From the NCBI GenBank assembly GCA_910586995.1, contig CAJUKZ010000003.1:1-64000 (forward strand): a stretch of DNA of 64,000 bases, given 5' to 3'. The notes below the pieces were generated by a model. It made no database searches, was not told the origin of the DNA, and worked only from the letters and a program-made list of their open reading frames with translations. Of the stretch, positions 54,563 through 62,697 are shown piece after piece. The translations under genes were made by a program, and so were the position numbers. The DNA is from an uncultured Muribaculaceae bacterium. GTDB taxonomy: Bacteria > Bacteroidota > Bacteroidia > Bacteroidales > Muribaculaceae. Within the stretch, counting starts at the first letter, position 1. Every line of letters begins with the position of its first letter.

Positions 54563-56803
54563 ATGGGAAGAATAGACCAGGAGACAATAAGACGGATTCT
54601 TGACACAGCCGACATTGTGGAGGTTGTGAGCGACTTCGTGAGCCTGAAACGCCGCGGTGCAAACTATGTAGGGTTATGTCCATTCCACAATGAGCGCACC
54701 CCTTCGTTCAGTGTCAACAGGGCAAAAGGATTCTGCCACTGCTTCAGTTGCCACAAAGGTGGAGGCCCTGTCAATTTCCTGATGGAACTGGAGCAGCTAT
54801 CCTACGTGGAAGCCCTGCGCTACCTGGCAAAGAAATACAATATCGAGATCAAGGAGGAGGAACTGTCGGCCCAGGAACGCGAAGCCGCCTCCCAACGCGA
54901 ATCAATGTTGGCCGCCAATGAGTTTGCCATGCGCCGTTTCGAGACAAACATGACAAACACCGACGACGGCCGCGACATCGGACTCGCCTATTTCCGCGAA
55001 CGCGGAATCAACGAAGCATCGATACGCAAATTCCATCTGGGATATGCCATCGACCGGTCCGCAGATCTACTCGATGCGGCACGTGCCGAAGGGTTTTCCG
55101 ACGATATTCTTGTAGCTACCGGACTTGAAGTACGCACCGATGACGGCCGTATGTACGACAGATTCAAGGGCCGAGTGATGTATCCCGTACTATCCCTGTC
55201 CGGGAAAATCGTAGCATTCGGAGGCAGAACCCTGCGCAACGACAAGAACATAGCCAAATACGTAAACTCTCCCGAGTCCAAGATCTACAGCAAGAGCCGC
55301 GAACTCTACGGATTGTATCAATCGCGGCAGGCTATAGCCAAGAAAGACAGGTGCATACTTGTAGAAGGCTACATGGACGTAATATCAATGCACCAAAGCG
55401 GGATTGAAAACGTAGTGGCTTCATCGGGTACAGCACTGACCGAAGGACAGATAAGACTTATCAGGCGCTTCACCCCAAATATCACCGTCATCTATGACTC
55501 AGACGCCGCAGGCATCAAAGCATCGCTGCGCAGCATAGACCTGCTGCTGGCCGAAGGCATGAACGTGAAAATACTCAGCCTGCCAGACGGCGACGATCCC
55601 GATTCATTCGCCCAGACACACAGCGCTTCCGAGGTCGAGGAATACCTCGCAGCCAATGAGGTGGACTTCATCAAGTTCAAGACAGATATATTGCTGAAGG
55701 AATCAGGGAACTCCGACCCGCTGCAACGCGCGCGCGTTGTCCAGGATATACTCAGGAGCATCGCTGTGATTCCCGACAACATCGTACGCCAGGCATACAT
55801 TCAGGAGACCGGGCGACACCTGTCGATGCCGGATACCGTACTGGCGCTTCAGGTCGACAAGATAAGGGCCGAGAATGCCATCGAAAACGACAAACGCGCA
55901 GCTCAGCAGCGAAACCGCGAACAATTCGAATCGCGCAGGACAGAAGAACAGAAACGCGACGAACTTGACCTCGCCCGCCATGCAGCAGCCACAGTACCGG
56001 TATCCCCACCGGCCGCCGCAACAGATGCAGAAGCACGGGCACGCAAACGTCATACTTATTACTGTTTCAAACCCGAGCGCGCACTGCTGACACTTGTGTT
56101 GCGCTATGGAATGATGCGGCTTTGCGAAGTATACGATCAAGACGGTAATTCTACACCGATGAATGTGATAGAATATGTGTCAAGCGAATTCGAATACGAC
56201 AATTTCTGCTTCGAAACACCGGAATTCGCCGCTGTATGGAATTCTGTAGTAGAGATCTTTAAAAGTCCTCAGCGTGAAGCGGACTATAATTCATTCATGC
56301 AAAGCGCAAGGGCCCGCTTCGATGAGAACATGCGCAAAGGTACTGAAGAAATACGCCATACGGCAAACGACATAGACGACATACACAGGCTCGAACTTGC
56401 ACTGCGCGAGGAATGCAACGCAAAGCTGAACAAGGAGACTGAAGATTTTGAGGCCGACTACATAAGCAAGGCACTCATTAATTCACCCGACGATGTGTTG
56501 CGCAATGTCACTTCGGAACTTGTGTGCGAGATACAGCCGCTATCCAAGATACACTCAAAATACGCTCCTGTGGCCGACGACCGCGAACGCCTTACCGATC
56601 TCGTGCCGGGAGCTATGAGCGCTCTTAAAAATGCGATACTCGAATGTGAATACGACGCTATCCGCGAAAAACTTGCGGCTGCCTCCGACTCTCCCGACGA
56701 ATATCTGCCGCTTATGGCCCGCCAACAGCAACTCAAACAGATGATCAAGGAAATGGCTCATTACCTTGGAGACCGGATCATCCCTCCGAGATACAAGTTC
56801 TGA
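54563..56803 (+). CDS. dnaG: DNA primase DnaG
   Basis: From the ATG at 54563 the primase has 746 residues. The N-terminal zinc domain reads CPFHNERTPSFSV, then GFCHCFSCHKGG (CHC2 type). The RNA polymerase core includes RVMYPVLSLSGKIVAFGGR. The TOPRIM region has LVEGYMDVISMHQ and VIYDSDAAGIKAS with the metal aspartates. A long charged linker (about 430-500) leads to a C-terminal helicase-interaction domain. The longer reading frame from 54512 is rejected because it overlaps the promoter. Confidence 0.96.
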   Translation: MGRIDQETIRRILDTADIVEVVSDFVSLKRRGANYVGLCPFHNERTPSFSVNRAKGFCHCFSCHKGGGPVNFLMELEQLSYVEALRYLAKKYNIEIKEEELSAQEREAASQRESMLAANEFAMRRFETNMTNTDDGRDIGLAYFRERGINEASIRKFHLGYAIDRSADLLDAARAEGFSDDILVATGLEVRTDDGRMYDRFKGRVMYPVLSLSGKIVAFGGRTLRNDKNIAKYVNSPESKIYSKSRELYGLYQSRQAIAKKDRCILVEGYMDVISMHQSGIENVVASSGTALTEGQIRLIRRFTPNITVIYDSDAAGIKASLRSIDLLLAEGMNVKILSLPDGDDPDSFAQTHSASEVEEYLAANEVDFIKFKTDILLKESGNSDPLQRARVVQDILRSIAVIPDNIVRQAYIQETGRHLSMPDTVLALQVDKIRAENAIENDKRAAQQRNREQFESRRTEEQKRDELDLARHAAATVPVSPPAAATDAEARARKRHTYYCFKPERALLTLVLRYGMMRLCEVYDQDGNSTPMNVIEYVSSEFEYDNFCFETPEFAAVWNSVVEIFKSPQREADYNSFMQSARARFDENMRKGTEEIRHTANDIDDIHRLELALREECNAKLNKETEDFEADYISKALINSPDDVLRNVTSELVCEIQPLSKIHSKYAPVADDRERLTDLVPGAMSALKNAILECEYDAIREKLAAASDSPDEYLPLMARQQQLKQMIKEMAHYLGDRIIPPRYKF

Positions 56804-56882
56804 CCAATTATCTCTAATCTGCAATAATCATAACTAATCATAACAATTTTTACAGTAGCTTGGATAGTAGCGGAAGAATTAC

Positions 56883-56890
56883 TAATTTTG
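56883..56890 (+). promoter_or_regulatory. -7 promoter box for the lysE-like gene
   Basis: TAATTTTG fits TAnnTTTG, with CTTGG about 19 bp upstream. It lies 13 bp before the ATG at 56904, so the leader would be very short. Confidence 0.55.
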
Positions 56891-56903
56891 TCTTTCGCTG
56901 ATC

Positions 56904-57548
56904 ATGGAGCAGATTATTTACATATTGTTGCGCGGAATAGCCATAGGAATACTGATCTCAGCTCCTATGGGTCCGATCGGTATGTTTGTAATCCAGCGTA
57001 CATTGAGCAAAGGGCGTTGGCCTGCATTCTTTTCCGGAGTCGGTGCTTCGCTTAGCGACTTGGTATATTGCCTGTTGGCCGGACTTGGACTAAGTTTCGT
57101 AACCGACTTCATCGAGGCTCATCAAGTACTTCTTCAGGTGATTGGCGGAGCTGTGCTTGCCGCATTCGGCATCTACCTTTTCCGTAAAAACCCCACACGA
57201 TCACTAAAACCCGCTGTCAGCGGCTCAAATAACTTCTGGCGCGACACCGTAACCGGATTCGCGCTCACTTTCTCCAATCCGTTGATATTATTCTTCATCA
57301 TCGGACTGTTTGCAAGATTCAACTTCATACTGCCTGAATACAAGCCCTTCCACTTCGTACTGGCCTACACCAGCATACTTGTTGGTGCGCTTATATGGTG
57401 GTATGTTGTCACATTGTTTGTCAATGCCGTGCGCTCGCGCTTCAACGTGCGCTCGCTGTGGATGGTGAACCGCATCATCGGCGGAGTACTTTTCTGTATG
57501 GCTGCCTGCGGCATCGTATTGGCAATCAAGGAGTATATGCAGGGCTGA
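56904..57548 (+). CDS. LysE family amino-acid exporter
   Basis: This 214-residue inner-membrane protein has six hydrophobic helices. The N-terminal signature SAPMGPIGMFVIQRTLSKGR is typical of LysE/RhtB exporters. The second half contains GFALTFSNPLILFFIIGLFA, also conserved. The family exports basic or neutral amino acids. The exact cargo is unknown. It lies 23 bp upstream of the CBM9-like gene. Confidence 0.92.
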   Translation: MEQIIYILLRGIAIGILISAPMGPIGMFVIQRTLSKGRWPAFFSGVGASLSDLVYCLLAGLGLSFVTDFIEAHQVLLQVIGGAVLAAFGIYLFRKNPTRSLKPAVSGSNNFWRDTVTGFALTFSNPLILFFIIGLFARFNFILPEYKPFHFVLAYTSILVGALIWWYVVTLFVNAVRSRFNVRSLWMVNRIIGGVLFCMAACGIVLAIKEYMQG

Positions 57549-57571
57549 CACCCGAAATCATAGAACCTATC

Positions 57572-58252
57572 ATGGAAACAAAAAGTATCATATTCCCATA
57601 TCTGCCTCAGCTCGACAAGTTTGTCGACGAAGGCGACCTCGACGCTATCGTCAATACCCTGGACTCAAAAGGCAACCGACAGACAATAGACCACGTCAAC
57701 TGGGACAGCGAATATCCATACCGTCCGCTGACTGCGGTCACTGTGGCCCACAGTGGCCGATACCTGTATCTCGACTTCTTCGTGCGTTGCAATTACATGC
57801 GTGCCGTAAATACCGAAGATCAGTCGCCCGTAAGCGAAGACTCTTGTGTCGAATTCTTCGTATCTCCAGATTCGAGCGACCATTACTGGAATTTTGAATT
57901 CAACTGCATCGGCACAATCAACGCATCCCACCGAACCGAACGCCACAATCCTACCCGACTGAGCCACGAAATGCTGTCGCAGGTGCTGCGCTACGCTTCG
58001 TGCGGCAATCGTCCTTTCTGCGAACTCGAAGGCCTTTTCACCTGGAATCTGCTCGTTGCCATTCCCCTGAGCCTTATCGGACTTGAATTCAAAGGGCAGG
58101 AAATAAAGATAAGCGGCAACTTCTACAAATGCGCTTCCAGAACATCAGCTCCGCATTACCTGTCGTGGAATCCCATACACTCCGAACATCCCGACTTCCA
58201 CCGTCCCGACTGTTTCGGCACAATAATTCTCTCCTCAGACCAACAGCAATGA
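57572..58252 (+). CDS. CBM9-like carbohydrate-binding protein
   Basis: Starting at the ATG at 57572 the protein has 226 residues. A longer frame reaching 57395 overlaps the lysE-like gene and is rejected. The fold resembles family 9 carbohydrate-binding modules: HVNWDSEYPYRPLTAVTVAH, then EDSCVEFFVSPDSSDHYWNF and FTWNLLVAIPLSLIG. No signal peptide is visible, which is unusual for a polysaccharide-binding protein. The last codons overlap the GH53 start by 4 bp, which links the two functionally. Confidence 0.8.
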   Translation: METKSIIFPYLPQLDKFVDEGDLDAIVNTLDSKGNRQTIDHVNWDSEYPYRPLTAVTVAHSGRYLYLDFFVRCNYMRAVNTEDQSPVSEDSCVEFFVSPDSSDHYWNFEFNCIGTINASHRTERHNPTRLSHEMLSQVLRYASCGNRPFCELEGLFTWNLLVAIPLSLIGLEFKGQEIKISGNFYKCASRTSAPHYLSWNPIHSEHPDFHRPDCFGTIILSSDQQQ

Positions 58253-59286
58253 AAATCAAACGCACAATCCTGACAGCCTCAATAGCTGCAACAGCATCTT
58301 TTGCAGGCATATGTAACGAATCGCCTGAAGAAACGACTGTAGAATTCGCTCGTGGTGCAGACGTGGGCTGGCTTACAGAGCTTGAACATAAAGGCTACAG
58401 ATTTCACACACGCGACACCAACAAGCAGATGGAACTTATGGAACTGCTGCGCGACCACGCAGGAGTAAATTCCATCCGCCTGCGCGTCTGGGTCAATCCC
58501 GACGATTACTACAATAGCCTTGGCGATGTAGTGCAGAAAGCTCTCCGTGCCCATAAGCTCGGAATGAGACTGATGATAGACTTCCACTTCTCGGACACCT
58601 GGGCAGATCCGGGACATCAGGAGATGCCACGAGCGTGGAAAGACAAGTCTTTACCGGAACTCGAAAAAGCAGTCGCTGAACACGTCACCACGACACTCAA
58701 TGCCCTCAGAGCTTTAGGGATCAAACCGGAATGGGTGCAAATCGGCAACGAGACCACTCCCGGAATGATGCTCCCAACCGGCTCGGTAGATAACCCGCAG
58801 GCGCTAACCGCTCTAAACAATGCCGGCTACGATGCCGTAAAGCGTGTACTTCCCGATGCAAAAGTGATAGTGCATCTCGACAATGGCAACGATCCAGAAC
58901 GCTACGACCGTATGTTTGATATACTTCGCGACAACGGCGGAAAATACGACATGATCGGAATGTCGCTATATCCATATTGGGTAGCCCATAATGGTGGAGA
59001 CGGACGGTGGCAGACCGTAGCCAGCGATTGCATCAACAATATCAACAGGTTGAAAGATAAATACGGAAAACCTGTGATGATATGCGAGATAGGAATGCCA
59101 TACGACGAAGCCGAAGACTGCAAGAACCTTATAGCAACCATGTTGAAAGCCGATGTCGAAGGGGTTTTCTATTGGGAACCGGAAGCACCTGCCGGATACA
59201 ATGGAGGCTACAACCTCGGATGCTTCGACAACGATGCTCCAACTGTAGCACTCGACGCATTTGTAGAAGATGCAGCTACGCGTTAA
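58249..59286 (+). CDS. Glycoside hydrolase family 53 endo-beta-1,4-galactanase
   Basis: The ATG at 58249 overlaps the preceding stop (ATGA) and gives 345 residues. A signal peptide (TILTASIAATASFAG) directs export. GH53 enzymes cut beta-1,4-galactan side chains of pectic arabinogalactan. Family motifs are FARGADVGWLTELEHKGY, INSIRLRVWVNP-like residues near 85 and LMIDFHFSDTWADPG. The acid/base Glu 168 is in VQIGNETTPGMM and the nucleophile Glu 280 is in MICEIGMPY. It is probably periplasmic or on the surface. No SusC/SusD pair lies nearby. Confidence 0.94.
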   Translation: MKIKRTILTASIAATASFAGICNESPEETTVEFARGADVGWLTELEHKGYRFHTRDTNKQMELMELLRDHAGVNSIRLRVWVNPDDYYNSLGDVVQKALRAHKLGMRLMIDFHFSDTWADPGHQEMPRAWKDKSLPELEKAVAEHVTTTLNALRALGIKPEWVQIGNETTPGMMLPTGSVDNPQALTALNNAGYDAVKRVLPDAKVIVHLDNGNDPERYDRMFDILRDNGGKYDMIGMSLYPYWVAHNGGDGRWQTVASDCINNINRLKDKYGKPVMICEIGMPYDEAEDCKNLIATMLKADVEGVFYWEPEAPAGYNGGYNLGCFDNDAPTVALDAFVEDAATR

Positions 59287-59300
59287 AATATTACATTTAA

Positions 59301-59350
59301 TTACCCCCGATAGCTTAACATTAATTAACTTTTCGGGGGGGGTAATTTTT
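59301..59350 (+). terminator. Terminator after the GH53 gene
   Basis: TTACCCCCGA (59301-59310) pairs with TCGGGGG...TAA (59333-59345, eight G residues) and is followed by five T residues. Confidence 0.75.
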
Positions 59351-59352
59351 AA

Positions 59353-59360
59353 TATCTTTG
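59353..59360 (+). promoter_or_regulatory. -7 promoter box of the structured leader
   Basis: TATCTTTG is an exact -7 element. It lies directly behind the GH53 terminator and 309 bp before the next ATG. Confidence 0.65.
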
Positions 59361-59668
59361 CTGCGCAAACCGGAAGTAATTCCAAAAGGAAGATTACATT
59401 ACCTCGGCAATTCGGCCAGGCGTATGACTGAAAAAATCAGAATAGTCTGACTGAAAGTAATGGGACGGCTCTTCTTCCTGCTTAAAACCAAAACGACATA
59501 ACTTATCTGCGTCCCGTCTTGCAGAATCTGTATAACCTACGTGGTGGGCGGCTTTCAGTCGCATGCCGCAACTGGCGATATGGATTCAGGCAGGCGGATT
59601 TTTTGTATATATACCTCAACTTATAATACATAAAACTAATTTCATCAATCTAAAAACATTATCACAAA
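59361..59668 (+). ncRNA. Long structured leader or independent RNA
   Basis: The 308 nt between the -7 box and the small lipoprotein gene have no credible coding frame. They contain several nested pairings: GTAATTCC with GGAA-ATTAC (around 59375-59396), CCT-GGC with GCC-AGG (59403-59420), GGGACG with CGTCCC (59462-59467 with 59510-59515) and GCGGC with GCCGC (59548-59552 with 59565-59569). A T6 run near 59590 follows. I could not match it to tmRNA, RNase P, SRP RNA or a known riboswitch. Confidence 0.5.
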
Positions 59669-60124
59669 ATGAACCAGACAAAAAAACTCTACAAGTATGC
59701 GATCATGGCCGTATGCGCCATTCTCATGTCAGTGTCTTTCACATCATGCGGCGATGATGACGACGACGATTTCGACGGTGACAATCCATCTGTAAATCAG
59801 GCGCTCATAGGCACATGGGAATCACGATATTACGACTCTGATGAAGCTGAATACATTACAAGTACAATTACATTCAAGAAAAATGGTAAATGCACCATAT
59901 CCGAATCTTGCGAAAAGCATCCTCAAGACAGCTATTCTGTTACCGTGAACTATTCTGTACATGGCGACATAACAGGCTCAGCTAGACTTTCAATGTGGGG
60001 TAAAGACATTGAAGGCGAATACACTCAATTGGAATTCATTGCAACTATATCAGGCAATAATCTCAAGATGACTGAAATTGAAGGTGAAGACGTTGGCGAA
60101 ACCACGAACTTCACCCGCAAATAA
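59669..60124 (+). CDS. Small lipocalin-like lipoprotein
   Basis: The 151-residue protein has a signal peptide ending in SVSFTSC, so it is likely a lipoprotein. An aspartate-rich stretch follows (GDDDDDDFDGDN). The rest resembles a lipocalin-like beta domain: LIGTWESRYYDSDEAEYITS, then ITFKKNGKCTISE and an end LKMTEIEGEDVGETTNF. The ligand is unknown. The poly-aspartate after the lipid site may act as a surface-export signal, as seen in Bacteroidetes lipoproteins. It has a long structured leader. Confidence 0.8.
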   Translation: MNQTKKLYKYAIMAVCAILMSVSFTSCGDDDDDDFDGDNPSVNQALIGTWESRYYDSDEAEYITSTITFKKNGKCTISESCEKHPQDSYSVTVNYSVHGDITGSARLSMWGKDIEGEYTQLEFIATISGNNLKMTEIEGEDVGETTNFTRK

Positions 60125-60155
60125 GAGAAATCTTTATCTTTCCACCATAACCCCG

Positions 60156-60188
60156 GACTGCCTCGTATGCCCTACGAGGCAGTCTTTT
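60156..60188 (+). terminator. Terminator after the lipocalin-like gene
   Basis: A perfect 12-bp stem (60156-60167 with 60173-60184) has a 5-nt loop and is followed by TTTT. Confidence 0.88.
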
Positions 60189-60219
60189 ATTTTGCAGTAA
60201 AGTTATCACTGGATTTTTG

Positions 60220-60227
60220 TAACTTTG
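60220..60227 (+). promoter_or_regulatory. -7 promoter box for the second DMT transporter gene
   Basis: TAACTTTG lies 20 bp upstream of the ATG at 60248. Confidence 0.55.
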
Positions 60228-60247
60228 CACAAAATTTGCAATAGGAA

Positions 60248-61168
60248 ATGAGCGATTTCAGGATCAAAGGACACTTGGCGATGCTCTGCGCCAACATAAC
60301 CTGGGGACTTATGGCCCCTGTCGTGAAGATTGTACTTGCTTCCGGCATCATCACCCCGCTTCTGCTTGTAGATTTCCGTATGGCCGGAGCTGCTGCATTG
60401 TTCTGGCTCACATCACTGTTTATGCCCCGCGAGCATGTCCCCCTGTCTGACATACTTCGCCTTGCCGGCGCCGGAATGCTCGGTGTGCTTCTCAATCAGG
60501 GTTGTTTCATAATCGGGGTAAGCCTCACTACACCGAGTGAAGCCTGCCTTGTGACCACTACTATGCCGATGTGGGTAATGCTGCTCGCCTACTTGATACT
60601 GCGCGAACCCATAAGTATGAAAAAAGCCGGAGGAATTGCAATCGGTGCTTCCGGGGCACTGATACTAATGCTTGGAAACACCACATCGGATGCAGGAGCA
60701 CCAAATCCTCCATTGGGCGACTTCATTATACTGATGGCACAACTCAGCTACGCTCTCTACCTCACCCTATACAGAAATTTCATACGCAGATATTCACTCG
60801 TGACCATTATGAAATGGATGTTCCTGTCCGCTTCAGTAGTGGCTTTGCCTTCAAGCCTTCCGACAATAATATCAACTGACTGGAATTCAATCGGAAATAT
60901 CGAATGGGCAGGCATCACAGCCGTGGTCTTAGGCGCTACATATATCGCATATATCTGTATAATGATCGGGCAGAAGAATCTTCGTCCCACTATCGTAGGC
61001 ATGTACAACTATGTGCAGCCTGTAGTGGCCACTACAACCGGAATATGGCTCGGACTGGACTACTTCACATTCCTCAAAGGTATAGCCGTCGTACTGATAT
61101 TCAGCGGTGTATGGCTCGTCACCGTAAGCCGGTCGCTGCCTTCCGACAAAACCGATAGCGCTGATTAA
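60248..61168 (+). CDS. EamA/DMT family transporter, second copy
   Basis: This 306-residue inner-membrane protein has 10 predicted helices in two EamA halves (MLCANITWGLMAPVVKIVLA and FIILMAQLSYALYLTLYRNF). It is distinct in sequence from the transporter at 48819. Conserved prolines and small residues lie in GVSLTTPSEACLVTTTMPMW. The substrate is unknown. The gene is probably transcribed alone. Confidence 0.9.
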   Translation: MSDFRIKGHLAMLCANITWGLMAPVVKIVLASGIITPLLLVDFRMAGAAALFWLTSLFMPREHVPLSDILRLAGAGMLGVLLNQGCFIIGVSLTTPSEACLVTTTMPMWVMLLAYLILREPISMKKAGGIAIGASGALILMLGNTTSDAGAPNPPLGDFIILMAQLSYALYLTLYRNFIRRYSLVTIMKWMFLSASVVALPSSLPTIISTDWNSIGNIEWAGITAVVLGATYIAYICIMIGQKNLRPTIVGMYNYVQPVVATTTGIWLGLDYFTFLKGIAVVLIFSGVWLVTVSRSLPSDKTDSAD

Positions 61169-61264
61169 CAAGCGTCAATCATAGCACCGGCGCATTCCTG
61201 CTGCCACTTCTGGGATTATTTTTCTCACCTTTGTGCCATCGTTATAACTCTTAAATCATAACTC

Positions 61265-61840
61265 ATGGCACACGTAGAGAAAATCGTACCCTTTATCATT
61301 CAATTTGAGACAGGTATAGATCCGGCCGGACTGACCGGAGAGAAACTGTTCGAGAAAGCCCGCAGGACCGGATATGCAAATGACCCGGACGATCTTGGCG
61401 GCATGACTATGGTAGGTGTAACATTGGCTACCTATACTGAATATTGCCGCAAAAAAGGCTATCAGAACCCCACGGGCGAGCGTTTGCGAAATATCACCTA
61501 TGCGCAGTGGCTCGACATACTCAAAACAATGTTCTGGGACAGATGGAAAGCCGACGAGATCGCCAACCAATCTATCGCCGAAATATTGGTAGATTGGGTT
61601 TGGGCTTCCGGCAAATATGGTATCACCATACCTCAACGGCTATTGGGAGTCACCGCCGATGGAATTGTTGGTCCGAAAACAATAGCTGCTGTCAATTCCG
61701 GCAATCCGGCACAATTATTTGGTCATATCAGGGCTGAAAGACAAGCATATATCAACAGTATATGCACAAGTCGTCCGGCAAACAACAAGTACAAAAAAGG
61801 TTGGCTGCGCCGCCTCAATGCAATAACATTCAAGCCATGA
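61265..61840 (+). CDS. GH108-type peptidoglycan muramidase (phage endolysin-like)
   Basis: The protein has 191 residues and no signal peptide. The N-terminal GH108 domain has the catalytic glutamate in FIIQFETGID (about residue 15) and the block YANDPDDLGGMTMVGVTLAT. The second half is a PG_binding_3 domain with LLGVTADGIVGPKTIAAVNS. Such proteins are lysozymes of phages and prophages that cleave the glycan strand. Its frame overlaps the following gene by 4 bp. No other phage gene is in the window. Confidence 0.88.
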   Translation: MAHVEKIVPFIIQFETGIDPAGLTGEKLFEKARRTGYANDPDDLGGMTMVGVTLATYTEYCRKKGYQNPTGERLRNITYAQWLDILKTMFWDRWKADEIANQSIAEILVDWVWASGKYGITIPQRLLGVTADGIVGPKTIAAVNSGNPAQLFGHIRAERQAYINSICTSRPANNKYKKGWLRRLNAITFKP

Positions 61841-62358
61841 GACTCCTGATACTCATCGCCACATATATGATGGCCGCATGTCTGTTTTCCTGCAGAAGCA
61901 AACAGACTTTTACTATAGAGAGCGACAGTACAACAGTTATGGTGGATAGCACCCGTATAATATCCGATACATTCATAAATCACCATACCGAGATTGATAC
62001 ATCAAAAAACACGGAAAGATCTGAATACGGCCACATACTCGAATTCGTAGAGCAAGGTGGTAAAGTCACGATCGACTCAGCCGGAAATATCACCATAGAC
62101 GGCATAAGAAATATAACAGACAATTATAAAAGCGATATCTTCCTGAACAAAGGTATTTCCTCGCGAAAAGATAGCATCGAAATATATAACGTAAGGCAAA
62201 ACAGCTTATCAGCCAACCAGACGAATCACATCAAGAGCGAAAACATAACTATACCGGCAACAAGCTGGTATGATAAAGTATTTACGCACATCGGCCAATT
62301 GTGCTGCTCTGTATTACTCATGTATCTTATATTCCTATATATCAGGCGAAAGAAATAA
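61837..62358 (+). CDS. Predicted unimolecular spanin-like lipoprotein
   Basis: From the ATG at 61837 the protein has 173 residues. A longer frame from 61762 overlaps the endolysin and is rejected. The N-terminus is a lipoprotein signal (LLILIATYMMAACLFSC). A polar periplasmic stretch of about 125 residues follows, rich in Ser, Thr, Asn and Ile. The C-terminus is a membrane helix (IGQLCCSVLLMYLIFLYI) ending in RRKK. A lipidated N-terminus plus a C-terminal inner-membrane helix is the exact topology of unimolecular spanins, which fuse the envelope membranes in phage lysis. Its coupling to an endolysin supports this. It has no sequence match that I recognise. Confidence 0.6.
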   Translation: MRLLILIATYMMAACLFSCRSKQTFTIESDSTTVMVDSTRIISDTFINHHTEIDTSKNTERSEYGHILEFVEQGGKVTIDSAGNITIDGIRNITDNYKSDIFLNKGISSRKDSIEIYNVRQNSLSANQTNHIKSENITIPATSWYDKVFTHIGQLCCSVLLMYLIFLYIRRKK

Positions 62359-62387
62359 ATTTATAGATTGCTAAACAGGCTATAAAC

Positions 62388-62426
62388 AATAAGACTCTGC
62401 AACCATAAGAGTTGCAGAGTCTTATT
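62388..62426 (-). terminator. Terminator between the spanin-like gene and tRNA-Leu
   Basis: A perfect 16-bp stem (62388-62403 with 62411-62426) has a 7-nt loop. AT-rich pairs at its base could end transcription from both directions. Confidence 0.85.
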
Positions 62427-62427
62427 G

Positions 62428-62509
62428 TGCGCATGAAGGGACTCGAACCCCCACGTCCTGAGACATTAGATCCTAAGTCTAACGCGGCTACCAATTACGC
62501 CACATGCGC
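62428..62509 (-). tRNA. tRNA-Leu (anticodon UAG)
   Basis: The minus strand folds as a class II tRNA of 82 nt. The acceptor stem is GCGCATG (62503-62509) paired with CATGCGC (62429-62435). The anticodon loop CTTAGGA is closed by TTAGA/TCTAA and contains TAG at 62473-62475, which reads CUA leucine codons. A variable arm of about 13 nt and the TTCGAGT T-loop (GGTTCGAGTCC) are present. CCA is not encoded. tRNA-Leu genes are frequent prophage attachment sites. Confidence 0.95.
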
Positions 62510-62637
62510 GGATTGTGAGTGCAAAGTTATACATTTTACACGAATGCTGCAATATATTTACACACTATTTTTGACCGATATCACACTCAATTCTACTATC
62601 TGCCGGTTATCATTTGTTTTTAGTACGGACTATCAGA

Positions 62638-62667
62638 TTGAAGTCACGCGATTTTTCATTAATTTTG
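62638..62667 (+). promoter_or_regulatory. Promoter of the phosphatase-family lipoprotein gene
   Basis: TTG at 62638-62640 and TAATTTTG at 62660-62667 are spaced by 19 bp. This supports the ATG at 62698 over the upstream TTG at 62614. Confidence 0.65.
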
Positions 62668-62697
62668 CAAAAACAAAGATTACAAACCAACCCAACT

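Noticed and set aside
57395..57571. Extended N-terminus of the CBM9-like protein
   Set aside because: The extension is an out-of-frame reading of the lysE-like gene. The ATG at 57572 lies just after that gene's stop.
59563..59757. 64-codon frame across the structured leader and lipoprotein start
   Set aside because: It runs out of frame through the real lipoprotein start and has no family features.
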